A DNA stretch of 32,610 nt from BOG-933 sp037147415 (GCA_037147415.1 JBAWVF010000024.1:1-32610), one strand, 5' to 3'; positions 6,931-16,041 are shown, counted from the stretch's first letter. A program made the numbers and translations. The notes: a model not told the origin generated them from the letters alone.

Positions 6931-7680
6931 ATGGCCGGCCATTCACAATTTAAGAACATCATGCACCGCAAAGGTGCGCAGGACATCAAGCGCGGCAAGA
7001 TTTTCAATAAGCTGGCGCGCGAAATCACGGTCTCGGCTAAGTCCGGGCTGCCCGACCCGTCGTCTAACTCGCGACTGCGGGCGGCGATTCAAGCGGCGCG
7101 CCAACAGAACATGCCGCGCGACCGCATCGAGCGCGCAATCAAAAGCGGCTCACCCGGCGGCGATACCACCGCCTATGAAGAGGTGCGCTACGAGGGTTAC
7201 GGCCCCGGCGGGGTCGCCCTGATCATCGAAGCGCTGACCGACAACCGCAACCGTACCGCCGCCGAAGTGCGCTCGGCGCTGACCAAGCATGGCGGCTCGC
7301 TCGGCGAAACCAACTCGGTCAGCTTCATGTTCAACCGGGTCGGACAAATCTTCTATCCGGCCGGTGCGGCCGACGGCGACGCGATGTTCGAAGCGGCGCT
7401 CGAGGCCGGGGCCGATAACGTCGACTCGGACGAGAGCGGGCACTCGGTCACCACCTCAATCGAAGGCTTCTCGACGGTACGCGATGCCCTGGAGGCGAAA
7501 TTCGGCCCGGCCGAAAGCGCCCGGCTCGGCTGGGTGGCGCTGACCACCGTGGCGCCCGACGAGGACACCGCGACCACTCTGCTTAAACTGATCGACACGC
7601 TTGAAGACAATGATGACGTGCAGACCGTCGAGGGCAATTTCGATATTTCGGATGCGCTGATGGAGAAGCTGGCGGGGTGA
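6931..7680 (+). CDS. yebC: YebC/PmpR (TACO1) family regulatory protein
   Basis: The 249-residue product begins with the family signature MAGHSQFKNIMHRKGAQD and continues with KIFNKLAREITVSAK and the central YEGYGPGGVALIIEALTDN block; the full length matches the family. Members were named as transcription regulators, and some act at the ribosome on hard-to-translate motifs, so the exact role here is open. The start ATG 6931 is preceded by AAGGGGAAG at 6915-6923. A longer frame from 6904 adds nine non-homologous residues and is not used. In many proteobacteria yebC lies directly upstream of ruvC; here a DUF29 gene sits between. Confidence 0.95.
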   Translation: MAGHSQFKNIMHRKGAQDIKRGKIFNKLAREITVSAKSGLPDPSSNSRLRAAIQAARQQNMPRDRIERAIKSGSPGGDTTAYEEVRYEGYGPGGVALIIEALTDNRNRTAAEVRSALTKHGGSLGETNSVSFMFNRVGQIFYPAGAADGDAMFEAALEAGADNVDSDESGHSVTTSIEGFSTVRDALEAKFGPAESARLGWVALTTVAPDEDTATTLLKLIDTLEDNDDVQTVEGNFDISDALMEKLAG

Positions 7681-7711
7681 CCGGCGCCCGCACCGCAGAG
7701 GAGGACGGACG

Positions 7712-8149
7712 ATGAGCGGCAGCCTCTATGAGCATGATTTCTACGGCTGGGCCAATGAACAAGCGGCACTGCTCCGAGCCGGCAAGCTGTCTTCCGCCGA
7801 CATCGAAAATATCGCCGAGGAAATCGAAAGCATGGGCAAGACGGAGAAGCGCGAGTTGGTGAACCGGCTCACCGTGCTGCTCTTGCACCTGCTGAAGTGG
7901 CGATACCAGCCGGGACGGCGCGGCAACAGCTGGCGGCTGACCGTCAAGGAGCAGCGGTATCGGCTGACCTATCACCTGACCGACAATCCAAGTCTCAAAG
8001 CAACGCTGCCGGAGGCCATCATTAACGCATACCGCCTTGCACTCGTAGAGGCGGAGCGGGAAACAGGCTTGGCGGAAACGACCTTCCCGGAAACCTGCCC
8101 GTGGCCGTTCGAGCAGATAATGGACGAAACCTTCCGGCCGGAGACTTGA
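7712..8149 (+). CDS. DUF29 family protein
   Basis: The 145-residue product has the DUF29 pattern: an N-terminal YEHDFYGWANEQAALLRAGK segment, the acidic NIAEEIESMGKTEKREL helix, the LLHLLKWRYQP core and a C-terminal CPWPFEQIMDETFRPE region. The family is common in cyanobacteria and alphaproteobacteria and has no established function; some members occur in many copies or on mobile DNA. A strong GAGGAGGA ribosome-binding site precedes ATG 7712. It lies 31 bp after yebC and 4 bp before ruvC, all in one direction, so it is very likely co-transcribed with the ruv genes. Its codon use looks like its neighbours, with no sign of recent import visible by eye. Confidence 0.85.
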   Translation: MSGSLYEHDFYGWANEQAALLRAGKLSSADIENIAEEIESMGKTEKRELVNRLTVLLLHLLKWRYQPGRRGNSWRLTVKEQRYRLTYHLTDNPSLKATLPEAIINAYRLALVEAERETGLAETTFPETCPWPFEQIMDETFRPET

Positions 8150-8153
8150 GCCC

Positions 8154-8660
8154 ATGAAGGGCAGCGCACGGCTGATCGGACTGGACCCCGGCTTGCGCCA
8201 TACCGGCTGGGGCGTGATCGACGTGTCGGGCAACAGCCTGCGCCATGTCGCCGACGGCGCCCTGCATTCCGACAGCGAGCGCTCGCTGGCCGAGCGATTG
8301 TGCCAGTTGCACGACGCGCTGGTCGAGGTGCTGGACGCCTGGAAGCCGGACGAGGCCGCGGTCGAGGAAATTTTCGTCAACAAGAACCCGGCCTCGACGT
8401 TAAAACTCGGCATGGCGCGCGGGATCGCGTTGTTAGTACCGGCCCGGGCCGGGCTACCGGTCACCGAATACGCAACCAATCTGATCAAGAAATCGGTGGT
8501 CGGGGCCGGACATGCCGATAAGACTCAGGTGCAAGTGATGATGCGGTTATTACTGCCCGGCTGCACGATTAAGACCGCGGATTCCGCCGACGCGCTGGCG
8601 GTCGCGGTTTGTCATGCCCATCACCGCTCAACCCGGCACTCATGGGGAATTGTTGCATGA
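8154..8660 (+). CDS. ruvC: Holliday junction endonuclease RuvC
   Basis: The 168-residue product is the junction-cleaving subunit of the RuvABC resolvasome. The four acidic catalytic residues are visible: D11 in IGLDPG, E71 in VEEIF, and D143 and D146 in TADSADALA. The stretch NKNPASTLKLGMARG is also typical. Length matches the family. The start ATG 8154 follows the DUF29 stop by 4 bp, with GGAG at 8141-8144 inside the end of the upstream gene. The stop overlaps the ruvA start as ATGA, giving translational coupling. Confidence 0.96.
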   Translation: MKGSARLIGLDPGLRHTGWGVIDVSGNSLRHVADGALHSDSERSLAERLCQLHDALVEVLDAWKPDEAAVEEIFVNKNPASTLKLGMARGIALLVPARAGLPVTEYATNLIKKSVVGAGHADKTQVQVMMRLLLPGCTIKTADSADALAVAVCHAHHRSTRHSWGIVA

Positions 8661-9280
8661 TCGCCAAACTGACCGGCCGGCTCGACAGTCTCGGCCCCGA
8701 TTACGCGATCGTCGATGTCGGCGGGGTCGGCTATCTGGTGTTCTGCGCCACACGCACCCTGACCCGCTTCGGCACGGTTGGAGCCGCGGTCTCGGTGATG
8801 GTGGAAACCCATGTCCGCGAGGACGCGATCACGCTGTACGGCTTTTCCGAACCGTCCGAGCGCGACTGGTTCCGCTTGCTGATCACCGTTCAAGGGGTCG
8901 GCGCCAGGGTCGCGCTGTCGCTGCTCGGCGTGCTCGGCCCGGACGATCTGGTCCGCACCATTGCGGCGCAGGACAAGACCGCGCTCACCCGCGCCGACGG
9001 GGTCGGGCCGAAACTGGCCACCCGCATTCTATCGGAGTTGAAGGACAAGGCCGGCGGCATCGCGCTCGGCCCGGCGGCGACGGGCGGCACCGCCCTGCCC
9101 GCGACCAAGATTCCCGATGGCGGCGCCCCCGGCGATGCGGTCTCGGCGCTGGTCAATCTCGGTTATGGCCGGACAGAAGCCTTTGCCGCGGTGATGGCGG
9201 CTGATCGCGCGCTCGGCAAAGGCGCCGGAGTTTCGGCTCTGATCGGGCAAGCCTTGAAAATCCTGGGGACCGCGCAATGA
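8657..9280 (+). CDS. ruvA: Holliday junction branch migration protein RuvA
   Basis: The 207-residue product binds four-way junctions as a tetramer and loads RuvB. It begins MIAKLTGRLDSLGPDYAIV and contains two helix-hairpin-helix motifs (VQGVGARVALSLLG and ADGVGPKLATRI) followed by a flexible linker and the C-terminal RuvB-binding domain (DAVSALVNLGYGRTEA). The start ATG 8657 overlaps the ruvC stop, with GGGGA at 8644-8648 as ribosome-binding site; an upstream in-frame ATG at 8609 would add 16 residues unrelated to the family. The stop overlaps ruvB as ATGA. Confidence 0.96.
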   Translation: MIAKLTGRLDSLGPDYAIVDVGGVGYLVFCATRTLTRFGTVGAAVSVMVETHVREDAITLYGFSEPSERDWFRLLITVQGVGARVALSLLGVLGPDDLVRTIAAQDKTALTRADGVGPKLATRILSELKDKAGGIALGPAATGGTALPATKIPDGGAPGDAVSALVNLGYGRTEAFAAVMAADRALGKGAGVSALIGQALKILGTAQ

Positions 9281-10371
9281 GCGCCAAACCTGCCCCCGCC
9301 CCGGCCGAACGTAAGGTTGACGGTGCCAAACAAGGCGAGGACAGCCCGGAAGCCTCGATCCGGCCGCTGACTCTGGCCGAGTTCGTCGGGCAACAGGCGG
9401 TGCGTGAAAATCTCGCGATCTTCATTTCCGCCGCCCGCACACGGGGCGAGGCGCTCGACCATGTCCTGTTCCACGGCCCGCCGGGGTTGGGCAAGACCAC
9501 GCTGGCGCAGATCGTGGCGCGCGAGTTGGGGGTCGGCTTTCGGGCGACCTCGGGACCGGTGATCGCGCGGGCCGGCGACCTCGCGGCACTGCTGACCAAC
9601 CTGCAACCGCGCGACGTGCTGTTCATCGACGAGATTCACCGGATGTCGCCGGCGGTCGAGGAAATCCTGTATCCGGCGATGGAGGATTTCCAGCTTGATC
9701 TGATCATCGGCGAGGGACCGGCGGCGCGCTCGGTCCGGATCGATCTGCCGCCCTTTACTCTGGTCGGGGCAACCACCCGCTCCGGTCTGATCACCCGGCC
9801 GTTGCGCGAGCGTTTCGGTATTCCGCTGCGCCTGAATTTCTACACCCCGGAGGAACTGGAACTGATCGTGCGGCGCGGCGCCGGCGTGCTCGGACAGGCG
9901 ATGAGCGCCGACGGAGCCGCCGAAATCGCAAAGCGCGCCCGCGGCACGCCCCGGGTCGCCGGCCGGTTATTACGGCGAGTCCGCGATATCGCCGCCTATC
10001 ACGGGGCCGAGATCGTAGATGCCCGGATTGCGGACGCGGCGCTAACCCGGCTTGATGTCGACAAATCGGGGCTCGACACCATGGACCGGCGCTATCTCGG
10101 CTGTATCGCGAAAAATTATGCCGGCGGGCCGGTCGGGGTGGAAACGCTGGCGGCGGCGCTGTCCGAGCAACGCGACGTGCTGGAGGAGGTGATCGAGCCG
10201 TACCTGCTGCAACAGGGCTTGCTTCAACGCACCCCGCGCGGCCGGATGCTGACCGATCACGGCTTCCGCTATCTCGGCCTGTCACCGCCGGTCGGCGGTC
10301 CGGGACGTCAGTATGATTTATTCGACCGCATGGCGGCCGAAGCAATTGAAGCCGAGGAAACGGATGGTTGA
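9277..10371 (+). CDS. ruvB: Holliday junction branch migration ATPase RuvB
   Basis: The 364-residue hexameric AAA+ motor drives branch migration with RuvA. Walker A GPPGLGKT is at 67-74 and Walker B FIDEIHR at 116-122, followed by VGATTRSGLITRPLRERFG (sensor 1 and arginine finger) and the winged-helix C-terminal domain (QQGLLQRTPRGRMLT). The N-terminus carries about 25 extra Ala/Pro/Lys-rich residues compared with typical RuvB, and the C-terminus a short acidic tail. The start overlaps ruvA (ATGA) and the stop overlaps ybgC by 8 bp, so ruvC-ruvA-ruvB-ybgC form a tightly coupled unit. Confidence 0.96.
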   Translation: MSAKPAPAPAERKVDGAKQGEDSPEASIRPLTLAEFVGQQAVRENLAIFISAARTRGEALDHVLFHGPPGLGKTTLAQIVARELGVGFRATSGPVIARAGDLAALLTNLQPRDVLFIDEIHRMSPAVEEILYPAMEDFQLDLIIGEGPAARSVRIDLPPFTLVGATTRSGLITRPLRERFGIPLRLNFYTPEELELIVRRGAGVLGQAMSADGAAEIAKRARGTPRVAGRLLRRVRDIAAYHGAEIVDARIADAALTRLDVDKSGLDTMDRRYLGCIAKNYAGGPVGVETLAAALSEQRDVLEEVIEPYLLQQGLLQRTPRGRMLTDHGFRYLGLSPPVGGPGRQYDLFDRMAAEAIEAEETDG

Positions 10372-10831
10372 TTTATCCGGTCGACTCGAGGGCCTGATTC
10401 ACATCTTTCCGATCCGGGTCTATTACGAGGATACCGATGCCGGCAACATCGTCTACCATGCGCGTTATCTGCATTTCATGGAGCGGGCGCGAACCGAACT
10501 GTTGCGTTTACTGGGTACCCCCCATTCGCAAATGATCGCAGACTTCGGCACCATGTTTGCGCTACGCAGAAGCGAGCTTGATTTTATCCGGCCGGCGCGG
10601 CTCGACGATGCGCTGGAGATTCACTCCCGCCTGATCGAGCTGCGCGGAGCCAGTCTGGTGCTGGAACAACAGGTGATGCGCGGGGTGATGCGCGGGGTGA
10701 TGCGCGCGGACGAAACCCTGGTGAATGCAATAATCCGGCTGGCCTGTATTACACCGACTGGACGACCGGCCCGAATGCCGGATAGAATCGTCGGAATGTT
10801 GAGTGCCCTGTTACCGTCGTCCGGCGGCTGA
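10364..10831 (+). CDS. ybgC: Tol-Pal system-associated acyl-CoA thioesterase
   Basis: The 155-residue product is a hotdog-fold thioesterase. The signature RVYYEDTDAGNIVYHARYLHF lies near 18-38 (written here only as a block; key residue D25), followed by MERARTELLR. It hydrolyses acyl-CoA (or acyl-ACP) thioesters in the cytoplasm and is encoded as the first gene of most tol-pal clusters, though its link to Tol function is unclear. The start ATG 10364 overlaps the ruvB stop by 8 bp with GAGGAAA upstream; a longer frame from 10313 lies inside ruvB. Unusual: a threefold GVMR repeat near residues 103-115 caused by a 12-bp DNA repeat, falling in what is normally a beta-strand region. Confidence 0.92.
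   Translation: MVDLSGRLEGLIHIFPIRVYYEDTDAGNIVYHARYLHFMERARTELLRLLGTPHSQMIADFGTMFALRRSELDFIRPARLDDALEIHSRLIELRGASLVLEQQVMRGVMRGVMRADETLVNAIIRLACITPTGRPARMPDRIVGMLSALLPSSGG
10673..10708 (+). repeat. 12-bp tandem repeat inside ybgC, three copies
   Basis: GTGATGCGCGGG occurs at 10673-10684 and 10685-10696, with a near copy at 10697-10708. It keeps the frame and encodes successive VMRG/VMRA units. Confidence 0.9.
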
Positions 10832-10860
10832 TAACAAGAGTCCACGAGGGAAGTGAATCT

Positions 10861-11595
<735 letters not shown>

Positions 11596-11598
11596 GCG

Positions 11599-12096
11599 AT
11601 GGGCGCGCAACTGACCGGCCGGTCCGGCGGCGGGCGCTCGCGGCGCAAAAGCTGGCGCCCGATGTCGGAAATCAATGTGACGCCGTTCGTAGACGTCATG
11701 CTGGTGTTGCTCATCGTGTTCATGGTCACGGCACCGCTGCTTACCGTCGGCATTCCGGTTGATTTGCCCAAGGCTAACGCGCCGCCGATCGCAACCGAGG
11801 AAAAACCGCTGTTCGTTACGGTCAAACCGGACGGCAGCTTGTATTTGCAAGAGAGCCGGATCGAACTGGCGGCGCTGCTGCCCAAGCTGAAAGCCATCAC
11901 CGGCGCCAACGCCGAAGCCCGAATCATGGTGCGCGGCGACCGTTCCAATACGTATGGCCGCATGGTTGAGGTGCTGGGAACGATCAGCGCGGCCGGCTAC
12001 AAGAAAATCGGACTGGTGGCCGACTCCCCCGGCAGCACGCCGACCAAGGACGCTGCCGCCAAGCCGCCCCGGTCCTCCGGCACAATCCGGCATTAG
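11599..12096 (+). CDS. tolR: Tol-Pal proton channel subunit TolR
   Basis: The 165-residue ExbD-family protein has a basic cytoplasmic N-terminus, one membrane helix at about 30-50 and a periplasmic domain. The block SEINVTPFVDVMLVLLIVF contains the channel aspartate D32, equivalent to D23 of E. coli TolR. The periplasmic part ends in a Pro/Lys-rich tail about 20 residues longer than usual. It begins 3 bp after the tolQ stop and ends 4 bp before tolA. Confidence 0.96.
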   Translation: MGAQLTGRSGGGRSRRKSWRPMSEINVTPFVDVMLVLLIVFMVTAPLLTVGIPVDLPKANAPPIATEEKPLFVTVKPDGSLYLQESRIELAALLPKLKAITGANAEARIMVRGDRSNTYGRMVEVLGTISAAGYKKIGLVADSPGSTPTKDAAAKPPRSSGTIRH

Positions 12097-12100
12097 CGCC

Positions 12101-13093
12101 ATGCAACACGGCCTTATCGCATCGGCGGTTCTTCACCTTGCCGCTATCTTGTTGGCGGTACTGGTGGTGCCGATGCTCGATCATCCGTTGGTATTGGAGC
12201 CGATGGTCATTCCGATCGACCTCGTCGATATGGGATCATTGGCCGCGCCCAAGCTCGGCTCGCCCGCCCCGGAACCGCCGGCGGCGCCGCTCCCCGTTAT
12301 CAAGCCGGCGCCCCCTGCCCCACCGCCACCTCCGCCGCCCGCTCCGATTAAGGCGCCGGAACCGGTTCCCGTACCACCACCTCCTCCGCCACCACCGCCG
12401 CCACCACCCAAGCCGGCCGAGCCGAAGCCACCTGAGCCCAAAGCGCCGGAACCGAAAGCGGAGCCCGTCGAGGAACCGAAGCCGAAGCCACACCCGAAGC
12501 CGGTTCCCCCCAAGCCGGAGCCGCCTAAACCGGAGCCACCTAAACCGGAGCCGCCTAAACCGGAGCCACCCAAGCCTCACGTCGAAAAGAAACCGCCGGA
12601 GAAAAAGCCCCCGGAAAAAACGCCACCCGCACCACCGCCCGCACCACCAGTCGACCCGTTGGCCGCGGTGCTGGCTAATGTGGCGAAGCTTAATAAGACC
12701 CCGCCGGCACCGGCTGCACCGCCCGCGCCGCCAAGCCCGGTACCGACCTCCGGGCCGGCCGGCGCACTTAAGATCGCCACCCGTCTGAGCGGTCCGGAAA
12801 ACGACTCGCTGGTCGGCCAAATCGGCAGTCACTGGAGTGTCGATCCCAGCAAAGCCAAGGCCGGCGACATGGTGGTCGATGTCGTGGTTGACCTGAATCC
12901 GGACCGCACGGTGCGGGTGGTTGCCCTTGCCCCGAAAAGCGCGGCCCGGGCCGCTGCGGATCCGGCCTATAAATCGGCGGCGGAAGCTGCTATTCGTGCG
13001 GCCAAGCAATCATCACCGCTTCAGATACCGATTGAAAAGCTGCCAAGTGACCTTCGCGTCACCATCACCTTCAATCCCAAGGACATGTTCTGA
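12101..13093 (+). CDS. tolA: Tol-Pal energy transducer TolA
   Basis: The 330-residue protein spans the periplasm. An N-terminal membrane anchor (about 4-25) contains the S-x3-H motif (S8, H12) used by TonB/TolA proteins to couple to the TolQR channel. Residues about 45-215 are a long proline-rich rod: poly-proline runs, EPKAPEPKAEP segments and four KPEPP units, replacing the alanine/lysine helix of enterobacterial TolA. The C-terminal domain (about 225-330) is TonB/TolA-like and should contact TolB/Pal. ATG 12101 is the start; a longer frame from 11954 lies inside tolR. The rod composition makes this closer to a TonB-style extended spacer, as in other alphaproteobacteria. Its complement holds long Gly/Arg-rich frames that are artefacts of composition. 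Confidence 0.93.
   Translation: MQHGLIASAVLHLAAILLAVLVVPMLDHPLVLEPMVIPIDLVDMGSLAAPKLGSPAPEPPAAPLPVIKPAPPAPPPPPPPAPIKAPEPVPVPPPPPPPPPPPPKPAEPKPPEPKAPEPKAEPVEEPKPKPHPKPVPPKPEPPKPEPPKPEPPKPEPPKPHVEKKPPEKKPPEKTPPAPPPAPPVDPLAAVLANVAKLNKTPPAPAAPPAPPSPVPTSGPAGALKIATRLSGPENDSLVGQIGSHWSVDPSKAKAGDMVVDVVVDLNPDRTVRVVALAPKSAARAAADPAYKSAAEAAIRAAKQSSPLQIPIEKLPSDLRVTITFNPKDMF
12512..12571 (+). repeat. 15-bp tandem repeat in tolA coding KPEPP, four copies
   Basis: Units at 12512-12526, 12527-12541, 12542-12556 and 12557-12571 encode KPEPP. Copies alternate CCG and ACC-type proline codons, suggesting a 30-bp duplication of an earlier 15-bp pair. Confidence 0.9.
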
Positions 13094-13095
13094 CC

Positions 13096-14439
13096 ATGAC
13101 CGTCCTCCTCGTCAAACGCGCCGCGCTGAGCCTAGCCGCCGTCCTGGCGCTGGCTTTGCCGCTCTCCGTGTCGCCCGCCCGGGCCGAATTGCATGTTGAA
13201 ATCACCAAAGGCACGATCGAGCCGATCCCGGTCGCGATCAGCCCGTTCTTCGGCGCCGCGCCGGCCGAGGCGCAGGTCGGGCAGAACATCGCCGCGGTGA
13301 TTACGGCTGATCTGGAGCGTTCGGGCCTGTTCCGCCCGATCGACCGCGGCGCCTTTATTCAGGATGCCGCAGCGCTTCAGGCCATGCCGCGCTTTGCCGA
13401 CTGGCAGGTGCTCAAGGTGCAGGGACTAGTCACCGGCTCGGTTTCCCGCGAGGCCGACGGCAGGCTGAAGGTCGAGTTCCGGCTGTGGGACGTGTTTGTC
13501 CAGCAGCAGATGACCGGACTGGCTTTCTTTACCACGCCCGACAATTGGCGCCGGCTTGCGCACAAGATCGCCGACGCGGTCTATAATCGCATCACGGGTG
13601 AGCCCGGCTATTTCGACAGCCGCATCGTCTATATCGCCGAAAGCGGCGCCGCGGCCAATCGGTCCAAGCGTCTGGCGATCATGGATCAGGACGGGGAGCA
13701 CCATCAATTCTTGACCGATGGCAATACCCTGGTGCTGACCCCGCGCTTTTCTCCAACCGCGCAACAGATCACCTATTTGTCCTATTACGGTCGCAAGCCG
13801 CGGGTCTATCTGTTCAATATCGAAACCGGTCAACAAGAGGTGTTGGGCGATTTCCCCGGCATGACCTTTGCGCCGCGCTTCTCGCCCGATGGCGGCAAAG
13901 TCATCATGAGCCTGTCCACCGGGGCAACCAGCAACATCTTCACGCTCGATCTGCGCAGCCGCCAGCAACAACAGCTGACCAGCGGCACCGGTATTGATAC
14001 CTCGCCCTCCTATTCGCCGGACGGACAGCGTATCGCCTTTGAATCCGATCGTGGCGGCACCCAGCAAATTTACGTCATGAACGCCGACGGCTCGAATGTT
14101 CAGCGCATCAGCCACGGCCAGGGCCGCTACGGCGGGCCGGTCTGGTCACCGCGCGGCGATCTGATCGCCTTTACCCGAATCAACGGGGGGCGCTTCTCGA
14201 TCGGAATCATGAAGCCGGACGGTTCGGGTGAACGCTCGCTGATTGACTCTTACCATGTCGAGGGACCGACCTGGGCGCCTAACGGCCGCGTGCTGATGTT
14301 CTTCCGCGAATCAGCCTCCAATGATGGTCGCGGCCGGGTTGCTCGCCTTTCCTCGGTCAATCTTTTCGGCGGCAACGAACGTCGGGTTCCAACCCCGGTT
14401 GATGGCTCCGATCCGGCATGGTCACCCTTGCTTCCTTAA
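13096..14439 (+). CDS. tolB: Tol-Pal periplasmic beta-propeller protein TolB
   Basis: The 447-residue product has a Sec signal peptide with probable cleavage after A30 (SPARA-EL), an N-terminal alpha/beta domain that contacts TolA, and a six-bladed WD40-like propeller from about 160 onward with repeated FSPDG/SPDGQRIAF blade motifs (for example TFAPRFSPDGGKVIMS and TSPSYSPDGQRIAF). It binds Pal and releases it on contact with TolA. Length matches the family. The start is 2 bp after tolA. Confidence 0.96.
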   Translation: MTVLLVKRAALSLAAVLALALPLSVSPARAELHVEITKGTIEPIPVAISPFFGAAPAEAQVGQNIAAVITADLERSGLFRPIDRGAFIQDAAALQAMPRFADWQVLKVQGLVTGSVSREADGRLKVEFRLWDVFVQQQMTGLAFFTTPDNWRRLAHKIADAVYNRITGEPGYFDSRIVYIAESGAAANRSKRLAIMDQDGEHHQFLTDGNTLVLTPRFSPTAQQITYLSYYGRKPRVYLFNIETGQQEVLGDFPGMTFAPRFSPDGGKVIMSLSTGATSNIFTLDLRSRQQQQLTSGTGIDTSPSYSPDGQRIAFESDRGGTQQIYVMNADGSNVQRISHGQGRYGGPVWSPRGDLIAFTRINGGRFSIGIMKPDGSGERSLIDSYHVEGPTWAPNGRVLMFFRESASNDGRGRVARLSSVNLFGGNERRVPTPVDGSDPAWSPLLP

Positions 14440-14443
14440 CACC

Positions 14444-14480
14444 GGTCCGGTAATTTCCGGGACGGGCGCCGTTCCGGACC
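14444..14480 (+). promoter_or_regulatory. Inverted repeat between tolB and pal
   Basis: GGTCCGG at 14444-14450 and CCGGACC at 14474-14480 form a 7-bp perfect stem around a 23-nt GC-rich loop. There is no T-tract, so full termination is unlikely. It sits just after the tolB stop and could protect or process mRNA so that pal is made in excess over tolB. This role is inferred. Confidence 0.3.
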
Positions 14481-14524
14481 TGTTATCGGTCTAAACATTG
14501 CCTATCGTTCAGGGGGATAATATT

Positions 14525-15049
14525 ATGTATTCGAAGCTGTTGAGCCTGCTTGCCGTCACTGTCCTGGTTGCAGCCTGCGCCGATAATCCGGATAAGGCCG
14601 GCGCCACGACCGGCGCGGGCCTCGGCAATACCGGCACTTCCAACTCCGGTATCGGGACCGGCCGCAACGGAGCGATTCAGCCGGGCAGTCAGGAAGATCT
14701 AGCCTCGATCGACGGCCAGGGCACCGGCGACCGGGTGTTCTTTCAGTCCGATCGCTCCGATCTGACTCCGGAGGCGCGCAGCACGCTCGACCGTCAGGCG
14801 GCTTGGCTCAATCGCTACAGCCAAGTTACCGTCACCATCGAAGGCCATTGCGACGAGCGCGGCACCCGCGAATACAATATCGGTCTGGGCAACCGCCGCG
14901 CCACCGCGGTCCGGAACTACCTGACCGCGTTGGGGATCGGCTCGGGCCGGGTCGCGATCATCAGCTACGGCAAGGAAAAGCCGATTGCGGTCGGCGGCGG
15001 CGACGAATCCTGGTCGCAGAACCGCCGCGGCGTCACCATCGTAAACTAA
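14525..15049 (+). CDS. pal: Peptidoglycan-associated lipoprotein Pal
   Basis: The 174-residue outer membrane lipoprotein has the lipobox VAAC with C18 as lipidated cysteine, a Gly/Thr-rich linker (about 25-60) and an OmpA-type peptidoglycan-binding domain (FFQSDRSDLTPEAR, then IEGHCDERGTREYN, then LGNRRATAV). It anchors the outer membrane to peptidoglycan and is moved by TolA/TolB. ATG 14525 is chosen because AGGGGGA at 14510-14516 is well placed and the signal peptide is complete; an in-frame ATG at 14498 would put a non-hydrophobic extension before the signal. Confidence 0.96.
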   Translation: MYSKLLSLLAVTVLVAACADNPDKAGATTGAGLGNTGTSNSGIGTGRNGAIQPGSQEDLASIDGQGTGDRVFFQSDRSDLTPEARSTLDRQAAWLNRYSQVTVTIEGHCDERGTREYNIGLGNRRATAVRNYLTALGIGSGRVAIISYGKEKPIAVGGGDESWSQNRRGVTIVN

Positions 15050-15069
15050 GAACTCCGGAGACTCTGTCC

Positions 15070-16041
15070 ATGCCGAAGCCCCTGACGACCTTGTTACGGA
15101 CGGCCGGTGCGCTGGCGCTCGGTGCAGTTCTGTGGACCGCGCCGGCCGCTGCTCAGCGAGCCGATTCGAATGAGGTCGCCAACCGGCTAAACCGGCTGGA
15201 GACCGAACTGCAAACGCTCCAACGCCAAGTGGTTCGCGGCGGTGCCCCGACCGCCGGAACGGCCGGGGCAAGCGGCTCCGTTGCGCCGACCCAAGCTGCC
15301 GATTTTGAAATCCGGCTGTCCCAACTGGAACGTACCGTTCAGGACATGGTCGGCAAATACGAAGAGGCGGTGTTCGGCGCGACGCAAATGCTGGAACGGC
15401 TCGAAAAAATGTCCTCGGACATCGATTTCCGGCTGTCCCAACTCGAGTCAAAAACCGGGACCGAGGGCGGTCCGCCGCCCCCGCCCCGGACCTCCGCAAC
15501 CCAAACCACGCCCGCACGTACGCCGGCCGCGGCGACCGCACCGACCGCAGCCGCTCCGGCAGCCGCGAAACCGACCGACAAGCCCGCGAAAACCGCAGCG
15601 GCGGCGCCGGTGGCCGAGCCCGGCTCCGGTGGTCCGGGCATCGGTTCCGTACCCGGCAATGTGCAAGATCAGTATGACGAAGCCTTCGGCCTGCTGCGTA
15701 AAGCCGACTATGATCAGGCGGAGAAGGCTCTGACTGCCTTCGTCACCCGGCACCGCGACAGTCCCCTGGCCGGCAATGCACAATATTGGCTGGGCGAAAC
15801 CTATTATGTGCGCGGTAAATATGCCGAAGCCGCCGTTGCTTTTGCCGAGGGTTTCCAGAAGCATCCGAAAAACCCGAAAGCGCCCGACAATCTATTGAAG
15901 CTCGGCTTATCACTGGCCTCGCTGAACCAGCGTGACGACGCCTGCAAGACCTTCGGTCAGCTGGCTTCCCTGTTTCCCAATGCCGCCGCCAGCCTGAAGC
16001 GCCGGGCCGACCAGGAACGGAAAAAGCTGAGCTGTTCGTGA
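15070..16041 (+). CDS. cpoB: Cell division coordinator CpoB (YbgF)
   Basis: The 323-residue periplasmic protein has a signal peptide (cleavage near APAAAQ, about residue 27), an N-terminal coiled coil (NEVANRLNRLETELQTLQRQ, about 34-55), a second heptad-rich stretch about 80-135, an Ala/Pro/Thr-rich linker and C-terminal TPR repeats (YDEAFGLLRKADYDQAEKAL, then NAQYWLGETYYVRGKYAEA). CpoB links Tol-Pal to PBP1B regulation in E. coli. CCGGAG lies before ATG 15070, 20 bp after pal. The stop overlaps tilS (GTGA). Confidence 0.94.
   Translation: MPKPLTTLLRTAGALALGAVLWTAPAAAQRADSNEVANRLNRLETELQTLQRQVVRGGAPTAGTAGASGSVAPTQAADFEIRLSQLERTVQDMVGKYEEAVFGATQMLERLEKMSSDIDFRLSQLESKTGTEGGPPPPPRTSATQTTPARTPAAATAPTAAAPAAAKPTDKPAKTAAAAPVAEPGSGGPGIGSVPGNVQDQYDEAFGLLRKADYDQAEKALTAFVTRHRDSPLAGNAQYWLGETYYVRGKYAEAAVAFAEGFQKHPKNPKAPDNLLKLGLSLASLNQRDDACKTFGQLASLFPNAAASLKRRADQERKKLSCS

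Noticed and set aside
12236..13009. Arg/Gly-rich frames opposite and alongside tolA
   Set aside because: They arise from the proline-codon repeats of tolA read in other frames.
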